Positions 24,450 through 33,087 of a stretch of 51,286 bases of DNA are shown piece by piece; position 1 is the first letter of the stretch, and each line of letters begins with the position of its first letter. Below the pieces are notes generated by a model that was given only the letters and a program-made list of their open reading frames with translations, ran no database searches and was not told where the DNA came from. Position numbers and translations under genes: made by a program. The stretch comes from Bradyrhizobiaceae bacterium (GTDB lineage: Bacteria; Pseudomonadota; Alphaproteobacteria; Rhizobiales; Xanthobacteraceae): assembly GCA_947481635.1 (NCBI GenBank), contig CANKHJ010000009.1:1-51286 (forward strand), written 5' to 3'.

Positions 24450-25031
24450 GTGAGCCGAACGTTGGGTGTTAACCAGGCCACTTCGGACGAGGTTCTGATC
24501 GGGCGTATCGCGTCCGGCGACCGGCTCGCCATGCAGGTGCTGTATGCGCGGCACCATGTGCGGGTGTTCCGGTTCACGCTGCGCTTCGTGCGTAACGAGG
24601 CGACGGCGGAGGACCTGATCAGTGAGGTGTTTCTCGACGTGTGGCGTCAGGCCGGCAAGTTCGAAGGGCGTTCCGCCGTTTCGACCTGGCTCCTGTCGAT
24701 CGCACGGTTCAAGGCGCTGTCCGTGGTGCGGAAGCGCTCCGAGACCGAGTTGGACGAAGAGACTGCGAATGCGATCGAGGATGACTCAGACGATCCCGAG
24801 GTCGTGGCGCAGAAGCGGGACAAAGGCGAAGCCTTGCGCAAGTGCATGAGCGCATTGTCAGCCGAACATCGGGAGATCATCGATCTCGTCTACTACCACG
24901 AGAAGTCCGTGGAAGAGGTGGCCGAGATTGTCGGAATCCCGGAGGCGACCGTGAAGACGCGCATGTTCTATGCGCGCAAACGGCTCGGAGAGCTGCTCAA
25001 GGCAGCGGGAATTGATCGAGGTTGGCCATGA
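24450..25031 (+). CDS. ECF-type RNA polymerase sigma factor
   Basis: A sigma-70 family extracytoplasmic-function factor of about 193 residues. Region 2 is seen in LYARHHVRVFRFTLRFVRNEATAEDLISEVFLDVWRQ, and region 4 in LSAEHREIIDLVYYHEKSVEEVAEIVGIPEATVKTRMFYARKRL, which contains the DNA-binding helix-turn-helix. The start is uncertain: I take a GTG at 24450, which begins a few residues before region 2; the frame stays open to a TTG at 24351. Its TGA overlaps the ATG of the anti-sigma gene (ATGA), so the two are made together. The target promoters probably include its own upstream region and the protease gene downstream, but I see no clear matching motif. Confidence 0.9.
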   Translation: MSRTLGVNQATSDEVLIGRIASGDRLAMQVLYARHHVRVFRFTLRFVRNEATAEDLISEVFLDVWRQAGKFEGRSAVSTWLLSIARFKALSVVRKRSETELDEETANAIEDDSDDPEVVAQKRDKGEALRKCMSALSAEHREIIDLVYYHEKSVEEVAEIVGIPEATVKTRMFYARKRLGELLKAAGIDRGWP

Positions 25032-25687
25032 ACGCGCAGATGCAGGACGAGCCACAGGAGATCGAGACGCTGCTGCCGTGGCATGCGGCGGGCACGCTCA
25101 ACCGGCGCGATGCGCAGCGGGTCGAAGCCGCCTTGAAGACCGACAGCGAGCTGGCGCGCCGTTTCGAACTGGTGCGCGAGGAACTCGGCGAAGCCATCCA
25201 TCTCAACGAGTCGCTTGGCGCGCCGTCGGTGCGCGCCATGGACAAGCTGTTCAAGGCGATCGACGCGGAGCGGCCGACGACGCGCAAATCCACGTTCAGC
25301 CTCGGCGCCTGGCTGACCGATTTCGTCGGCGGGTTTGCGCCGCGCACGCTGGCCTTTGCCGGCAGCGCTGCGGCGCTGGTCCTGTTGCTGCAGGCCGGCG
25401 TCATCACCGGCGTGTTGTTGAAGGATCGCGCCGGGCCCGATCTCGCCGGCTATGGCGAGACCAGCACGGAAGGCCGCAACGCTCTGGTTCAGTTCGCGCC
25501 GCAGGCGAGCGCCGCCGAGATCCAGAAATTCCTGGAAGCTTATAAGGCGGTGGTCGTCGATGGTCCGAAGGGCGGCCTGTTCACGATCCGCGTGACCGAT
25601 GCCGCAGCGACGAAAGACTTTGCCGCGTTCGTCGCCCGGATGCAGAATGAGAAGGCTGTCGTCGCGTTCGTCTCCGTCTCGAAGTAG
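25028..25687 (+). CDS. anti-sigma factor, membrane-anchored
   Basis: A 219-residue protein with an N-terminal cytoplasmic domain (ETLLPWHAAGTLNRRDAQRVEAAL near residues 13-38) typical of anti-sigma factors paired with this ECF group. It lacks the Cys pair of zinc-binding anti-sigma proteins. One transmembrane helix lies at about 105-128, followed by a periplasmic domain of about 90 residues. It should hold the sigma factor at the membrane until a signal from the envelope releases it. The ATG at 25028 overlaps the sigma stop; a TTG six bases earlier is less likely. The exported protease gene starts nine bases after its stop. Confidence 0.86.
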   Translation: MNAQMQDEPQEIETLLPWHAAGTLNRRDAQRVEAALKTDSELARRFELVREELGEAIHLNESLGAPSVRAMDKLFKAIDAERPTTRKSTFSLGAWLTDFVGGFAPRTLAFAGSAAALVLLLQAGVITGVLLKDRAGPDLAGYGETSTEGRNALVQFAPQASAAEIQKFLEAYKAVVVDGPKGGLFTIRVTDAAATKDFAAFVARMQNEKAVVAFVSVSK

Positions 25688-25696
25688 GAGGCCATC

Positions 25697-27226
25697 ATGC
25701 ATTTGCATCGGTCTACCGCGACACTGATCGTTGGTATCGCACTATCGGTCGCAATGGGCTCCGCCGCCTTCGCGCAGATGATGATCGGCCGTGGGCCCGC
25801 CATGGGCCCGAATGCGACCATGGCGCGTCCGCCGATGATGACCTTGCCGCCGCGCGGCATGAACCAGCCGCCGTCAATGCCGCCGGGCATGCGCAATCCC
25901 GGCCGGACGCGCGGTCCGGTGCTGATGATTCCGCTGGGCCCGCAGATCATCGAGACGGCCGGCGACGATCTGCCGCCGCGACGACTCGCCGGACCGCCGA
26001 AGAAATCCCCGCCCGCCAAGGGGCCGTCCTCAGCCGCGCCGCGTGGCCCGAGTGGTGCGCCGCCGGCGAATGAGCGTCGTTACGTTCCCGATGAATTGGT
26101 GATCACGGTTCCGTCCGGCTTCACCGCCCAGGCGGCGGATGCGCTGGCGGCGCGGATGCGGCTGGTCCGGCTGGAGCAGACCGCCTCGGCGCTTGGCGGC
26201 ACGACAGTGTTTCGCTGGCGCATTCCGGACCGGCGTTCGGTGCCGGCCGTGATCCGGGCGCTCGAGGCATTGCCCGGCAGCGGCATCCTGTTCGCGCAGC
26301 CGAACTATCTTTATGCGCTGGCTCAGGACTCGCAGACCAATGCCTCGGCTGCGCCTGCCGGTCCGCCGCAATACGCGCTGGCCAAGATGCGCCTGCAGCA
26401 GGCCCATGCGATCTCGCGCGGCGACAAGGTGCTGGTCGCGGTGATCGATTCCGGCATCGATATGCGGCATCCTGAACTCGACGGCATGATCGCCGATTCC
26501 TTCGACGCGACCGGAACCGGAGAGCCGCCGCACGTGCATGGGACGGCGATTGCCGGCGCCATCGTCGCGCATGCCAGGCTGCTCGGCATCGCGCCCGCCG
26601 CGCGCATTCTCGCGGTGCGCGCCTTCGGTTCGACTGGCGCAAGCGCCGATGCGACCACCTTCGCGATCCTCAAGGGGCTCGACTGGTCGGCCGCGAAAGG
26701 CGCTCAGGTCATCAACATGAGTTTCGCCGGTCCGGCCGATCCCGCCATGGGGCGCAGCCTCGCCGCAGCGCGCACGCGCGGCATCGTACTGGTCGCGGCG
26801 GCCGGCAATGCGGGGCCGAAGTCGGCACCGCTTTACCCGGCGGCGGACCGCAACGTCATCGCCGTCACGGCGACCAACGCTGACGACAAGTTATTCCCCG
26901 GCGCCAATCGCGGCCGCCATATCGCCGTCGCCGCGCCGGGGGTCGACCTGATCGTGCCGGCGCCCAACGGCGCGTATCAGATCCAGACCGGCACCTCGTT
27001 CTCCGCGGCTCTGGTCAGCGGCACCGTCGCGCTGTTGCTCGGCAGCAAACCGGGTCTCTCTCCGGACGCAGTGCGGAGCGCACTGACCGGCACCGCGCTC
27101 GACCTCGGCCCAGTGGGCAATGACGACCAGTTCGGCGCCGGCCTCGTCGATGCGCATCGCGCGGTGCTTTCCGTCACGGTGCAAGCGGCTGATACAGCAA
27201 CAGCAATTCCGGCGGCTGCGCGCTGA
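25697..27226 (+). CDS. exported S8 family (subtilisin-like) serine protease
   Basis: A 509-residue secreted protease. A signal peptide covers about residues 1-26 (ending SAAFA). A long Pro/Gly/Met-rich linker (about 28-125) and an inhibitor-like propeptide (about 128-210) with RYVPDELVITV follow. The catalytic domain carries Asp251 in VIDSGID, His281 in HVHGTAIAG, oxyanion Asn371 in AAGNAGP and Ser434 in GTSFSAALVSG, so it looks active. It lies nine bases behind the anti-sigma gene and probably shares its transcript. In related bacteria such proteases sit beside ECF/anti-sigma pairs. It may be regulated by, or feed into, the envelope signal, but this is inference. Confidence 0.92.
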   Translation: MHLHRSTATLIVGIALSVAMGSAAFAQMMIGRGPAMGPNATMARPPMMTLPPRGMNQPPSMPPGMRNPGRTRGPVLMIPLGPQIIETAGDDLPPRRLAGPPKKSPPAKGPSSAAPRGPSGAPPANERRYVPDELVITVPSGFTAQAADALAARMRLVRLEQTASALGGTTVFRWRIPDRRSVPAVIRALEALPGSGILFAQPNYLYALAQDSQTNASAAPAGPPQYALAKMRLQQAHAISRGDKVLVAVIDSGIDMRHPELDGMIADSFDATGTGEPPHVHGTAIAGAIVAHARLLGIAPAARILAVRAFGSTGASADATTFAILKGLDWSAAKGAQVINMSFAGPADPAMGRSLAAARTRGIVLVAAAGNAGPKSAPLYPAADRNVIAVTATNADDKLFPGANRGRHIAVAAPGVDLIVPAPNGAYQIQTGTSFSAALVSGTVALLLGSKPGLSPDAVRSALTGTALDLGPVGNDDQFGAGLVDAHRAVLSVTVQAADTATAIPAAAR

Positions 27227-27362
27227 ACGCAGTGTGGCGAAACGCATGCGGCGCGGGCGCTTTCCCACAGCTTACGCACAGGCCTCACTCTCTGGTTGCA
27301 TCCATGCATGGATGAGCCAATATGAGCATGTCGCGATTCTCGCGGCCTGCCCACGGCTTACC

Positions 27363-27590
27363 ATGTCGCTTCGGCACCCCTGGCGTCCCTACGATGGCCT
27401 CGCTCAAAAATGGAGCGATCTCGCCGAACGTCGCCGCGATTACTTCATCGAGCTCTACCGCAGCGGTCGCTGGAAACACTATTATACCGAAGCGGAATTT
27501 CTCGATCAGATGCGCGATGTGATCGGCGATGCCGAGCGCTGGGCGAAAATCGCCGGGCCTTCGCCCGAAATGCGCATCGCGGCTGAATAG
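27363..27590 (+). CDS. TIGR03809 family small protein
   Basis: A small soluble protein, about 75 residues from the ATG at 27363. An in-frame ATG at 27312 would add 17 residues. It is charged and helical, with the recognisable core WSDLAERRRDYFIELYRSGRW followed by HYYTEAEFLDQMRDVI. This matches the TIGR03809 group of small proteins from Bradyrhizobium-like bacteria, whose function is unknown. It has no signal peptide or cysteines. It stands alone between the protease gene and the aldehyde dehydrogenase gene; about 135 bases before it hold no other gene. Confidence 0.72.
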   Translation: MSLRHPWRPYDGLAQKWSDLAERRRDYFIELYRSGRWKHYYTEAEFLDQMRDVIGDAERWAKIAGPSPEMRIAAE

Positions 27591-27745
27591 CCGATCGCCT
27601 GAACAAGACATCCTGACGCCTGTGGATTGCCGGATTGCAGCGGCCAAGCCGCGCGACAGCGTCATCCTGCTGCTGCAAGATTGGTCGGAATTGAATCGAA
27701 TCGCGCCGCGTGGGGACGCGCGCCCGTTCGCAGGGGAGTTCAGTC

Positions 27746-29188
27746 ATGTTGCGTGTGAACCTGATGATCGGCGAACGCGACTTGCCGGCAACCGACGGGC
27801 GGACATTCGAGCGGGTCGATCCGGTCACCGGCGAAGTGGCGACCATGGCGGCAGCAGCGACAATCGCGGATCTGCTTGCCGCAGCCGAGGCGGCGGCGAA
27901 GGCAGCGCCGCTCTGGGCTGCGACCGGTCCAGCGGAGCGCCGCGCCAAACTGAATGCTGCAGCTGACATCATCGAAGCGCGGGTCGAGGATTTCGCCGAA
28001 GCGATGATGGCGGAAACCGGCGCTACGCCGGACTGGTGCGCCTTCAACATCCGCTTTGCCGCCGGCATTCTGCGCGAAGCCGCCGCAATGACGACGCAGG
28101 TGACCGGCGAGACCATTCCCTCCGAGAATTCCGGCACGCTGTCGATGACATTGCGCCAGCCGGTCGGCGTGGTGCTCGGCATCGCACCATGGAACGCGCC
28201 GGTGATCCTGGGCGTGCGCGCGGTGGCGATGCCGCTGGCCTGCGGCAATGCCGTGATCCTCAAGGCGTCCGAGATGTGCCCCGCAACGCACCGCATGATC
28301 GGCACCGCGTTGCGCGATGCCGGGTTGCCGAGCGGCGTGGTCAATGTTGTCACCAACGCGCCGGGCGACGCCGGCAAGGTGATCGAGACGCTGATCGCGC
28401 ATCCCGCGGTACGCCGGATCAATTTCACCGGCTCGACGCGCAGCGGCCGGCTGATCGCCGAGACCGCGGCGCGCTATCTCAAACCGGTGCTGCTCGAACT
28501 CGGCGGCAAGGCGCCGCTGGTCATTCTCGACGATGCCGATATCGACGCGGCGGTGGACGCCGCGGCGTTCGGCGCTTTCGCCAATCAGGGCCAGATCTGC
28601 ATGTCGACCGATCGGATCGTGGTCGACGAAGCGGTGGCCGATGAATTCCTCGAGAAATTCGCCGCCAAGGCGCGCGCGCTGTCCACCGAAGCCGAAAGCG
28701 GCGTGCTCGGCACGCTGATCAACCAGGACGCGGTGACGCGCGTGCGTGGCCTGATCGACGACGCTCTCGCGCGCGACGCGGTGCTGGTGACCGGCGGTCA
28801 GGTGAACGGGATGGCAATGGCCGCGACGATCATCGACCGTGTCACGCCGGCGATGCGGCTTTATCACGAGGAAGCCTTTGGCCCGATCGCCGGAATCGTT
28901 CGCGTCCGCGATGTCGAACAGGCGATCCAGGTTGCGAACGACACCGAATATGGCTTGTCGTCGGCGGTGTTCGGACGCGACGTCGCGCGCGCACTCACGG
29001 TGGCGCAGCGCCTGGAAACCGGCATCTGCCACATCAACGGCGCGACCGTCGCCGACGAGCCGCAGATGCCGTTCGGCGGCATGAAGTCCTCCGGCTATGG
29101 CCGTTTCGGCGGCTCCGCCGCGATCGACCATTTCACCGAGTTGCGCTGGATCACGGTGCGCACCGAGAAGCAGCATTATCCGTTCTAG
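27746..29188 (+). CDS. aldehyde dehydrogenase, salicylaldehyde/vanillin dehydrogenase type
   Basis: A 480-residue NAD(P)-dependent aldehyde dehydrogenase. Active-site residues are visible: Asn150 in GIAPWNAP, general base Glu251 in LLELGGKAP, and nucleophile Cys285 in GQICMSTDR. The FTGSTRSGR nucleotide site lies at 227-235. The N-terminus (MLRVNLMIG...) and the CMSTDR motif resemble salicylaldehyde and vanillin dehydrogenases, which oxidise aromatic aldehydes to acids. The ATG at 27746 follows AGGGGAG. It is followed after nine bases by an EamA transporter gene in the same direction. It could serve the aromatic island at the left end of the window, but lies 11 kb away. Confidence 0.92.
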   Translation: MLRVNLMIGERDLPATDGRTFERVDPVTGEVATMAAAATIADLLAAAEAAAKAAPLWAATGPAERRAKLNAAADIIEARVEDFAEAMMAETGATPDWCAFNIRFAAGILREAAAMTTQVTGETIPSENSGTLSMTLRQPVGVVLGIAPWNAPVILGVRAVAMPLACGNAVILKASEMCPATHRMIGTALRDAGLPSGVVNVVTNAPGDAGKVIETLIAHPAVRRINFTGSTRSGRLIAETAARYLKPVLLELGGKAPLVILDDADIDAAVDAAAFGAFANQGQICMSTDRIVVDEAVADEFLEKFAAKARALSTEAESGVLGTLINQDAVTRVRGLIDDALARDAVLVTGGQVNGMAMAATIIDRVTPAMRLYHEEAFGPIAGIVRVRDVEQAIQVANDTEYGLSSAVFGRDVARALTVAQRLETGICHINGATVADEPQMPFGGMKSSGYGRFGGSAAIDHFTELRWITVRTEKQHYPF

Positions 29189-29197
29189 ACGCGTTCC

Positions 29198-30043
29198 ATG
29201 GACGCGACGGTCTTTCTCGCGGTCCTGTTCGCGGCCGCGTGTCATGCCGGCTGGAATGCTGTGGTCAAGATCGGGCTCGATGCGTTCAGCACGACCTCGC
29301 TGATTGCGGTCGGAGCAGGCGTCGTCGCCATCGTCCTGCTGCCCTTCTTCCCGATTCCGCCCGCGGCCGCCTGGCCGTGGCTGATCGCGTCGATGATCCT
29401 CCACCTCGCCTATTACATCGCGCTGATCGAAGCCTACCGCGCCGGCGACATGGGACAGGTCTATCCGATCGCGCGCGGTACGGCGCCGCTGATGACCGGG
29501 ACCCTCAGTCCGTTTCTCGTCGGCGAAAGTCTCGACCTGCTGACATGGATCGGGATCCTCGGCCTGGCTTTTGGCGTGCTTCTGATCTCTTTCCGAGGAG
29601 GCCAGGATATCGCTCGTTTCGAGCGGCGCGCGGTCGGCTTTGCACTCGTGACCGCGGTGACGATCACCGGCTATTCCTTTGTAGACGGGATCGGTGCGCG
29701 CATTTCGGGCAATGCGGTTGCCTATACCCTTTGGCTGTTCGCGCTCGACGGCGTGATGATGCTCATGGTGGCGCTTTATTGGCGCGGAACGGCCTTCGTT
29801 CCGCACCTGAAGCGCTATTGGAAGAGTGGCGTGTTCGGCGGCGGTCTGTCGATGGCGTCCTATGGAATCGCCATCTGGGCCATGACGGTTGCGCCGATCG
29901 CTCTCGTGGCGGCTTTACGCGAGACCAGCGTGCTGTTCGGCTCGATCATCGCCGTGATCTTCCTCAAGGAAAAGCTGCGTGCCAATCGCGTGGTTGCGGC
30001 GGTCATGATCGTCGGCGGGATGATGCTCATTCGTCTGCATTGA
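29198..30043 (+). CDS. EamA/DMT superfamily transporter
   Basis: A 281-residue inner-membrane protein with ten hydrophobic segments arranged as two repeats of five, as in the drug/metabolite transporter superfamily. The first repeat has CHAGWNAVVKIGLDA and AYRAGDMGQVYPIARGTAPLM. The second has ALRETSVLFGSIIAVIFLKEKL near the end, the typical family signature. It probably exports a small metabolite or amino-acid-like compound. The gene starts nine bases after the aldehyde dehydrogenase stop, so the two are likely co-transcribed. It is convergent with the DUF3750 gene, with only 12 bases between. Confidence 0.9.
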   Translation: MDATVFLAVLFAAACHAGWNAVVKIGLDAFSTTSLIAVGAGVVAIVLLPFFPIPPAAAWPWLIASMILHLAYYIALIEAYRAGDMGQVYPIARGTAPLMTGTLSPFLVGESLDLLTWIGILGLAFGVLLISFRGGQDIARFERRAVGFALVTAVTITGYSFVDGIGARISGNAVAYTLWLFALDGVMMLMVALYWRGTAFVPHLKRYWKSGVFGGGLSMASYGIAIWAMTVAPIALVAALRETSVLFGSIIAVIFLKEKLRANRVVAAVMIVGGMMLIRLH

Positions 30044-30055
30044 GCGGCGCAAGCG

Positions 30056-30829
30056 TCAGCGCTTCTCGAGCGGCGCGGCCATCGCCGGCATATCGAAGCC
30101 GATGCGGCCAAAGCCCGGCAGCTTCACCGCAGGACTGCGCAGATCGAGGCCGGCGACCAGGCCGAGGACATTCAGTTCGATCCCTTCCGCCCAGGCCAGC
30201 GTGACACCGAGAAGGCCGAACAGGCTGGCCTCAACGCCGGTCCGGCTGCCGGTCAACCCGGCAAAGGCGACGCCACGAAAATCGCGGCCAACCGCATTCG
30301 GCGGCAGTGATATTCCGAGCTCGGGAACCTCGCGCAGCACGGTCGCGACGAAGGTGTTGCTGTTCGGCCCCGGCCAGACGCGATAGTCGCCCGCGTTGGC
30401 ATAGGCATAATCCTTCACCGCTGCTTGCACCTTGGGGATAAGCGCCGTGGCTGCAGCACCGCGCAGATCGGCCAGCACGATCGGGTTGTCGCCGAACCAG
30501 CGTCCGTCCGGCGCCCAGCCGTTGACGCGGACCGGCGAGCCCCAGCCGACCACGTCGTATCGCGTCCACGACGTCGCGCCTTCCGGCTTCACAACGATCC
30601 AGCTATGCAGCGAGAAAATGCCCTTCCAACGGCCGGTGCGCGCGGCAAACACCAGCAGCCGCGCCTCACGCGCGGTCGCGGCCGGCTCGAGCATGCCGAT
30701 GCTGCCCCAGTTCGCCTCGTTCCAGCGCTGCGGCCGCTCCTGGGTCGCATAGAGCGCGGCATAGATGGCGAGGGGAAACAGGAAGAGAGCGAGAAACCAG
30801 ATGATGATCGGCTTGACCCCGAAGCGCAT
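30056..30829 (-). CDS. DUF3750 domain-containing membrane-anchored protein
   Basis: A 257-residue protein with a single N-terminal hydrophobic helix (about 8-26, IIIWFLALFLFPLAIYAALY) and a soluble, probably periplasmic remainder. The domain contains LLVFAARTGRWKGIFSLHSW, NPIVLADLRG and PNSNTFVATVLREVPEL, which I recognise as DUF3750. The WKGIFSLHSW and SNTF pieces hint at a papain-like or amidase-like fold, but no role is established. The ATG at 30829 is chosen because the anchor then starts at residue 8. It lies 83 bases behind the Tat-exported repeat protein gene and may be in its operon. Confidence 0.8.
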   Translation of the reverse strand: MRFGVKPIIIWFLALFLFPLAIYAALYATQERPQRWNEANWGSIGMLEPAATAREARLLVFAARTGRWKGIFSLHSWIVVKPEGATSWTRYDVVGWGSPVRVNGWAPDGRWFGDNPIVLADLRGAAATALIPKVQAAVKDYAYANAGDYRVWPGPNSNTFVATVLREVPELGISLPPNAVGRDFRGVAFAGLTGSRTGVEASLFGLLGVTLAWAEGIELNVLGLVAGLDLRSPAVKLPGFGRIGFDMPAMAAPLEKR

Positions 30830-30912
30830 GACGCGATTTAGAACCGGTGTATTCGCCGGAAATATGGCGACGGGTCTTCGCTGCGCAATGGGCGGATTAC
30901 AAATCCGTAAGC

Positions 30913-32286
30913 TCAGCTCGCGTGATTGCCGCTGGCCGCGATATGGGCGTAGCGGTTGAGGCCGGATTTGAGCAGGTCGCCGGTCACCGGCTTGGCGTGG
31001 TCCATGCCGACCACCGCGCCGCGCGTTGAGCCGGTGATGACATTGTCCGCGATCAGCGCCGACCCCGAACCCGGAAACACCGAGACGGCAATCCCGATAT
31101 CGGACTTGCGCACCACGTTGCCGGTCACCGCGACGTCGCGCAGATAGCGTCCCCAGCCGAGCATCATGCCGGCGCGCGACGCGCCCTCGACCACGTTGCC
31201 GGTCACGGTGGCGTCGGCCTCGACATAGATGCCGATGCCGGCATCGTCGTCGGGCGCGGTGGAGGGCGGCCGCTTCGGCAGCAGCCCGCGGATGATGTTG
31301 CCGGACACGATGGCGAGCCGTCCGCCTTCGTTGAAATTGCAAACCGAGACGCCGACGGCCGCGCCATCCACCGTGTTGTTGGCAATCACCGCGCCCTCGA
31401 ACGCGAATTCCGAATAGAGCGCGACCTCGCGCACGTCGGTGACGCTGTTGTTGGTGATGTGGATGTTGTTGGCAGTGTTGCCGCGCACCGCCGAGAAGGC
31501 GCAGTCCTTGATGCGGTTGCCGCGCACGATCACGTTATGCGCATTATGCGCATTCACGCCGTTGCCGTATTGGCCGGAGCCGCCGGCACGATCGGTGATC
31601 CCCTCGATGCGATTGTCGAGCACCATGGTGCCGTCATCGCCGGCATCCCAGCGTCGGATCTGGATGCCGTTATTGCCGGCCTTGCGGATGGTGTTGCGCG
31701 CGATCGTCAATCCGATGGCGTTGAACGACAGGATCGCGACGTCGGCAATGTCGGAGACGGTGTTTCCGGAAATCTCGCCCTCGACACCGATCAGGAACAG
31801 GCCCTGACTGCCGGAGTTGAGGATCTCGCAATCGGTGATACGCAACCCGCGCGCATTCTCCAGCCGCAGCAGGCCGGTCTTGTCGGAGAGCGGACGCTTG
31901 GCGCCGTCGAGGATCAATCCGCTCAGCGTGACGTTGTTGGCGCTGACGCCGGAAAGCAGCGCCGGACCATTGCTCAAGACGATGCGCGTCGCGCCGCGGA
32001 TGCCGACAATCTGGGCGCCGTTCTGCAATCGCAAGTCACCGGCGCGGTAGACACCCGGCATCAATGCGAGCGGCACGCGTTCGCCGGCGGCATGATCGAT
32101 CGCGCGTTGCAGCGGGCCGGTCTGGTCGTCCGGGCTGCCAGGCCGCACGCCGAAACGGGTGGCGTCGATGCCGAACGCGGAAATGGTCGTGGCAGCGCTC
32201 GGCGCGGCCTGCGCCGGGAGCGTTGCCGCGGCAATGCCGGCGCCAGCACCGGACCACTTCAGGATTTTGCGACGATCGATGTCCAT
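30913..32286 (-). CDS. TIGR03808 family Tat-exported parallel beta-helix protein
   Basis: A 457-residue protein exported by the twin-arginine pathway. The signal is DIDRRKILKWSG followed by a hydrophobic stretch ending in PAQAAPS near residue 30. The mature part is made of repeating 20-25-residue units rich in Asn, Gly and Val (for example NNVTLSGLILDG and NHVIVRGNRI-like units), each a coil of a right-handed parallel beta-helix as in PbH1 repeat proteins. This matches TIGR03808. Such folds bind or cleave polysaccharides, but no catalytic residues can be assigned. The ATG at 32286 has GAGGG seven bases upstream. Confidence 0.87.
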   Translation of the reverse strand: MDIDRRKILKWSGAGAGIAAATLPAQAAPSAATTISAFGIDATRFGVRPGSPDDQTGPLQRAIDHAAGERVPLALMPGVYRAGDLRLQNGAQIVGIRGATRIVLSNGPALLSGVSANNVTLSGLILDGAKRPLSDKTGLLRLENARGLRITDCEILNSGSQGLFLIGVEGEISGNTVSDIADVAILSFNAIGLTIARNTIRKAGNNGIQIRRWDAGDDGTMVLDNRIEGITDRAGGSGQYGNGVNAHNAHNVIVRGNRIKDCAFSAVRGNTANNIHITNNSVTDVREVALYSEFAFEGAVIANNTVDGAAVGVSVCNFNEGGRLAIVSGNIIRGLLPKRPPSTAPDDDAGIGIYVEADATVTGNVVEGASRAGMMLGWGRYLRDVAVTGNVVRKSDIGIAVSVFPGSGSALIADNVITGSTRGAVVGMDHAKPVTGDLLKSGLNRYAHIAASGNHAS

Positions 32287-32372
32287 GGCGCGCCCTCTGG
32301 TCTCCAGGCGTACAAGTTTCGCGCCAGGATAACGTGCCGGAGCGGGACATTCCGCGAAGCTTCGGGATTGCG

Positions 32373-33002
32373 TTAACGAAGCGTTAAGGCCGCGCTCAGG
32401 ATCGCGGCGCCGGCGCGCACCAATTGGGCCGGCGAGAGTCTTGTGTTCGGGACATGAACGAACGCGGCAATGCGTGGTCCGCCGGGTGCTGCGGCCTGCT
32501 TGGCGGCGCGCCAGCACAGATAATTGCAAAGATAGCCGCCGGCATCTTTGGAGACGGTGACGGGTAATCCAGCCTGCTTCACGGCGGCGAACATCGCCTT
32601 CGCCGCGGTCGGCAGAGCCGCCGTCGCTGGTGCGTCAGGCGCGATCTGCGCCGTACCGGCATAAGCGCCCGTCGCATCGGGGATCGCGGTCGAGCGGTTG
32701 TTGCGCGCCAGCGTCTCGATCCGAATGCTCCGGGTTCGCCCGGCGACGCCGAACATCAGCAGCACGTCGGGACGATGCCGCGCGATCAGGTCCGGCAATT
32801 CTCGGTCCACGGCCGCGTAGCTGGTCTCGAAAATATGGGCGGTGCGCTTGATGCCGTCGAAGGCACGGCGGTCGAGCGTGGCTAGCTTTTCCACCAGCGG
32901 TCCGGTCGGATTGACCGGCATACCGGGAAACGGCCCGAAGCCGGTGATCAGCACCTTGAGGGGTTTCGACGTCTTTTTCGTGGAATTTGCCATCTCACGC
33001 AT
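32373..33002 (-). CDS. pcp: pyroglutamyl-peptidase I (peptidase C15)
   Basis: A 209-residue cytoplasmic cysteine peptidase that removes N-terminal pyroglutamate. The conserved start ITGFGPFPGMPVNPT is at 19-33. The catalytic triad is visible as Glu96 in IRIETLARN, Cys159 in DAGGYLCNY and His183 in FVHVP. Length agrees with the family. Start is ambiguous between the ATG at 33002 and the one at 32993, neither with a strong ribosome site. It lies 86 bases upstream of the Tat-exported protein gene on the same strand, and is divergent from the membrane protein gene at 33088. Confidence 0.9.
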   Translation of the reverse strand: MREMANSTKKTSKPLKVLITGFGPFPGMPVNPTGPLVEKLATLDRRAFDGIKRTAHIFETSYAAVDRELPDLIARHRPDVLLMFGVAGRTRSIRIETLARNNRSTAIPDATGAYAGTAQIAPDAPATAALPTAAKAMFAAVKQAGLPVTVSKDAGGYLCNYLCWRAAKQAAAPGGPRIAAFVHVPNTRLSPAQLVRAGAAILSAALTLR

Positions 33003-33087
33003 TCAACAACGGCCGTCGCCCCCGCGGCAACGGTAATCCGGGCTTAAGGCGAATCTTCTAGCGTCCGGCGAAACCCAGAGTCCCGCT

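Noticed and set aside
27740-29806. A 688-codon frame on the minus strand
   Set aside because: It is antisense to the intact aldehyde dehydrogenase and EamA genes; long open antisense frames are expected at this GC content. The predicted protein is Arg/His/Asp-rich without any fold signature.
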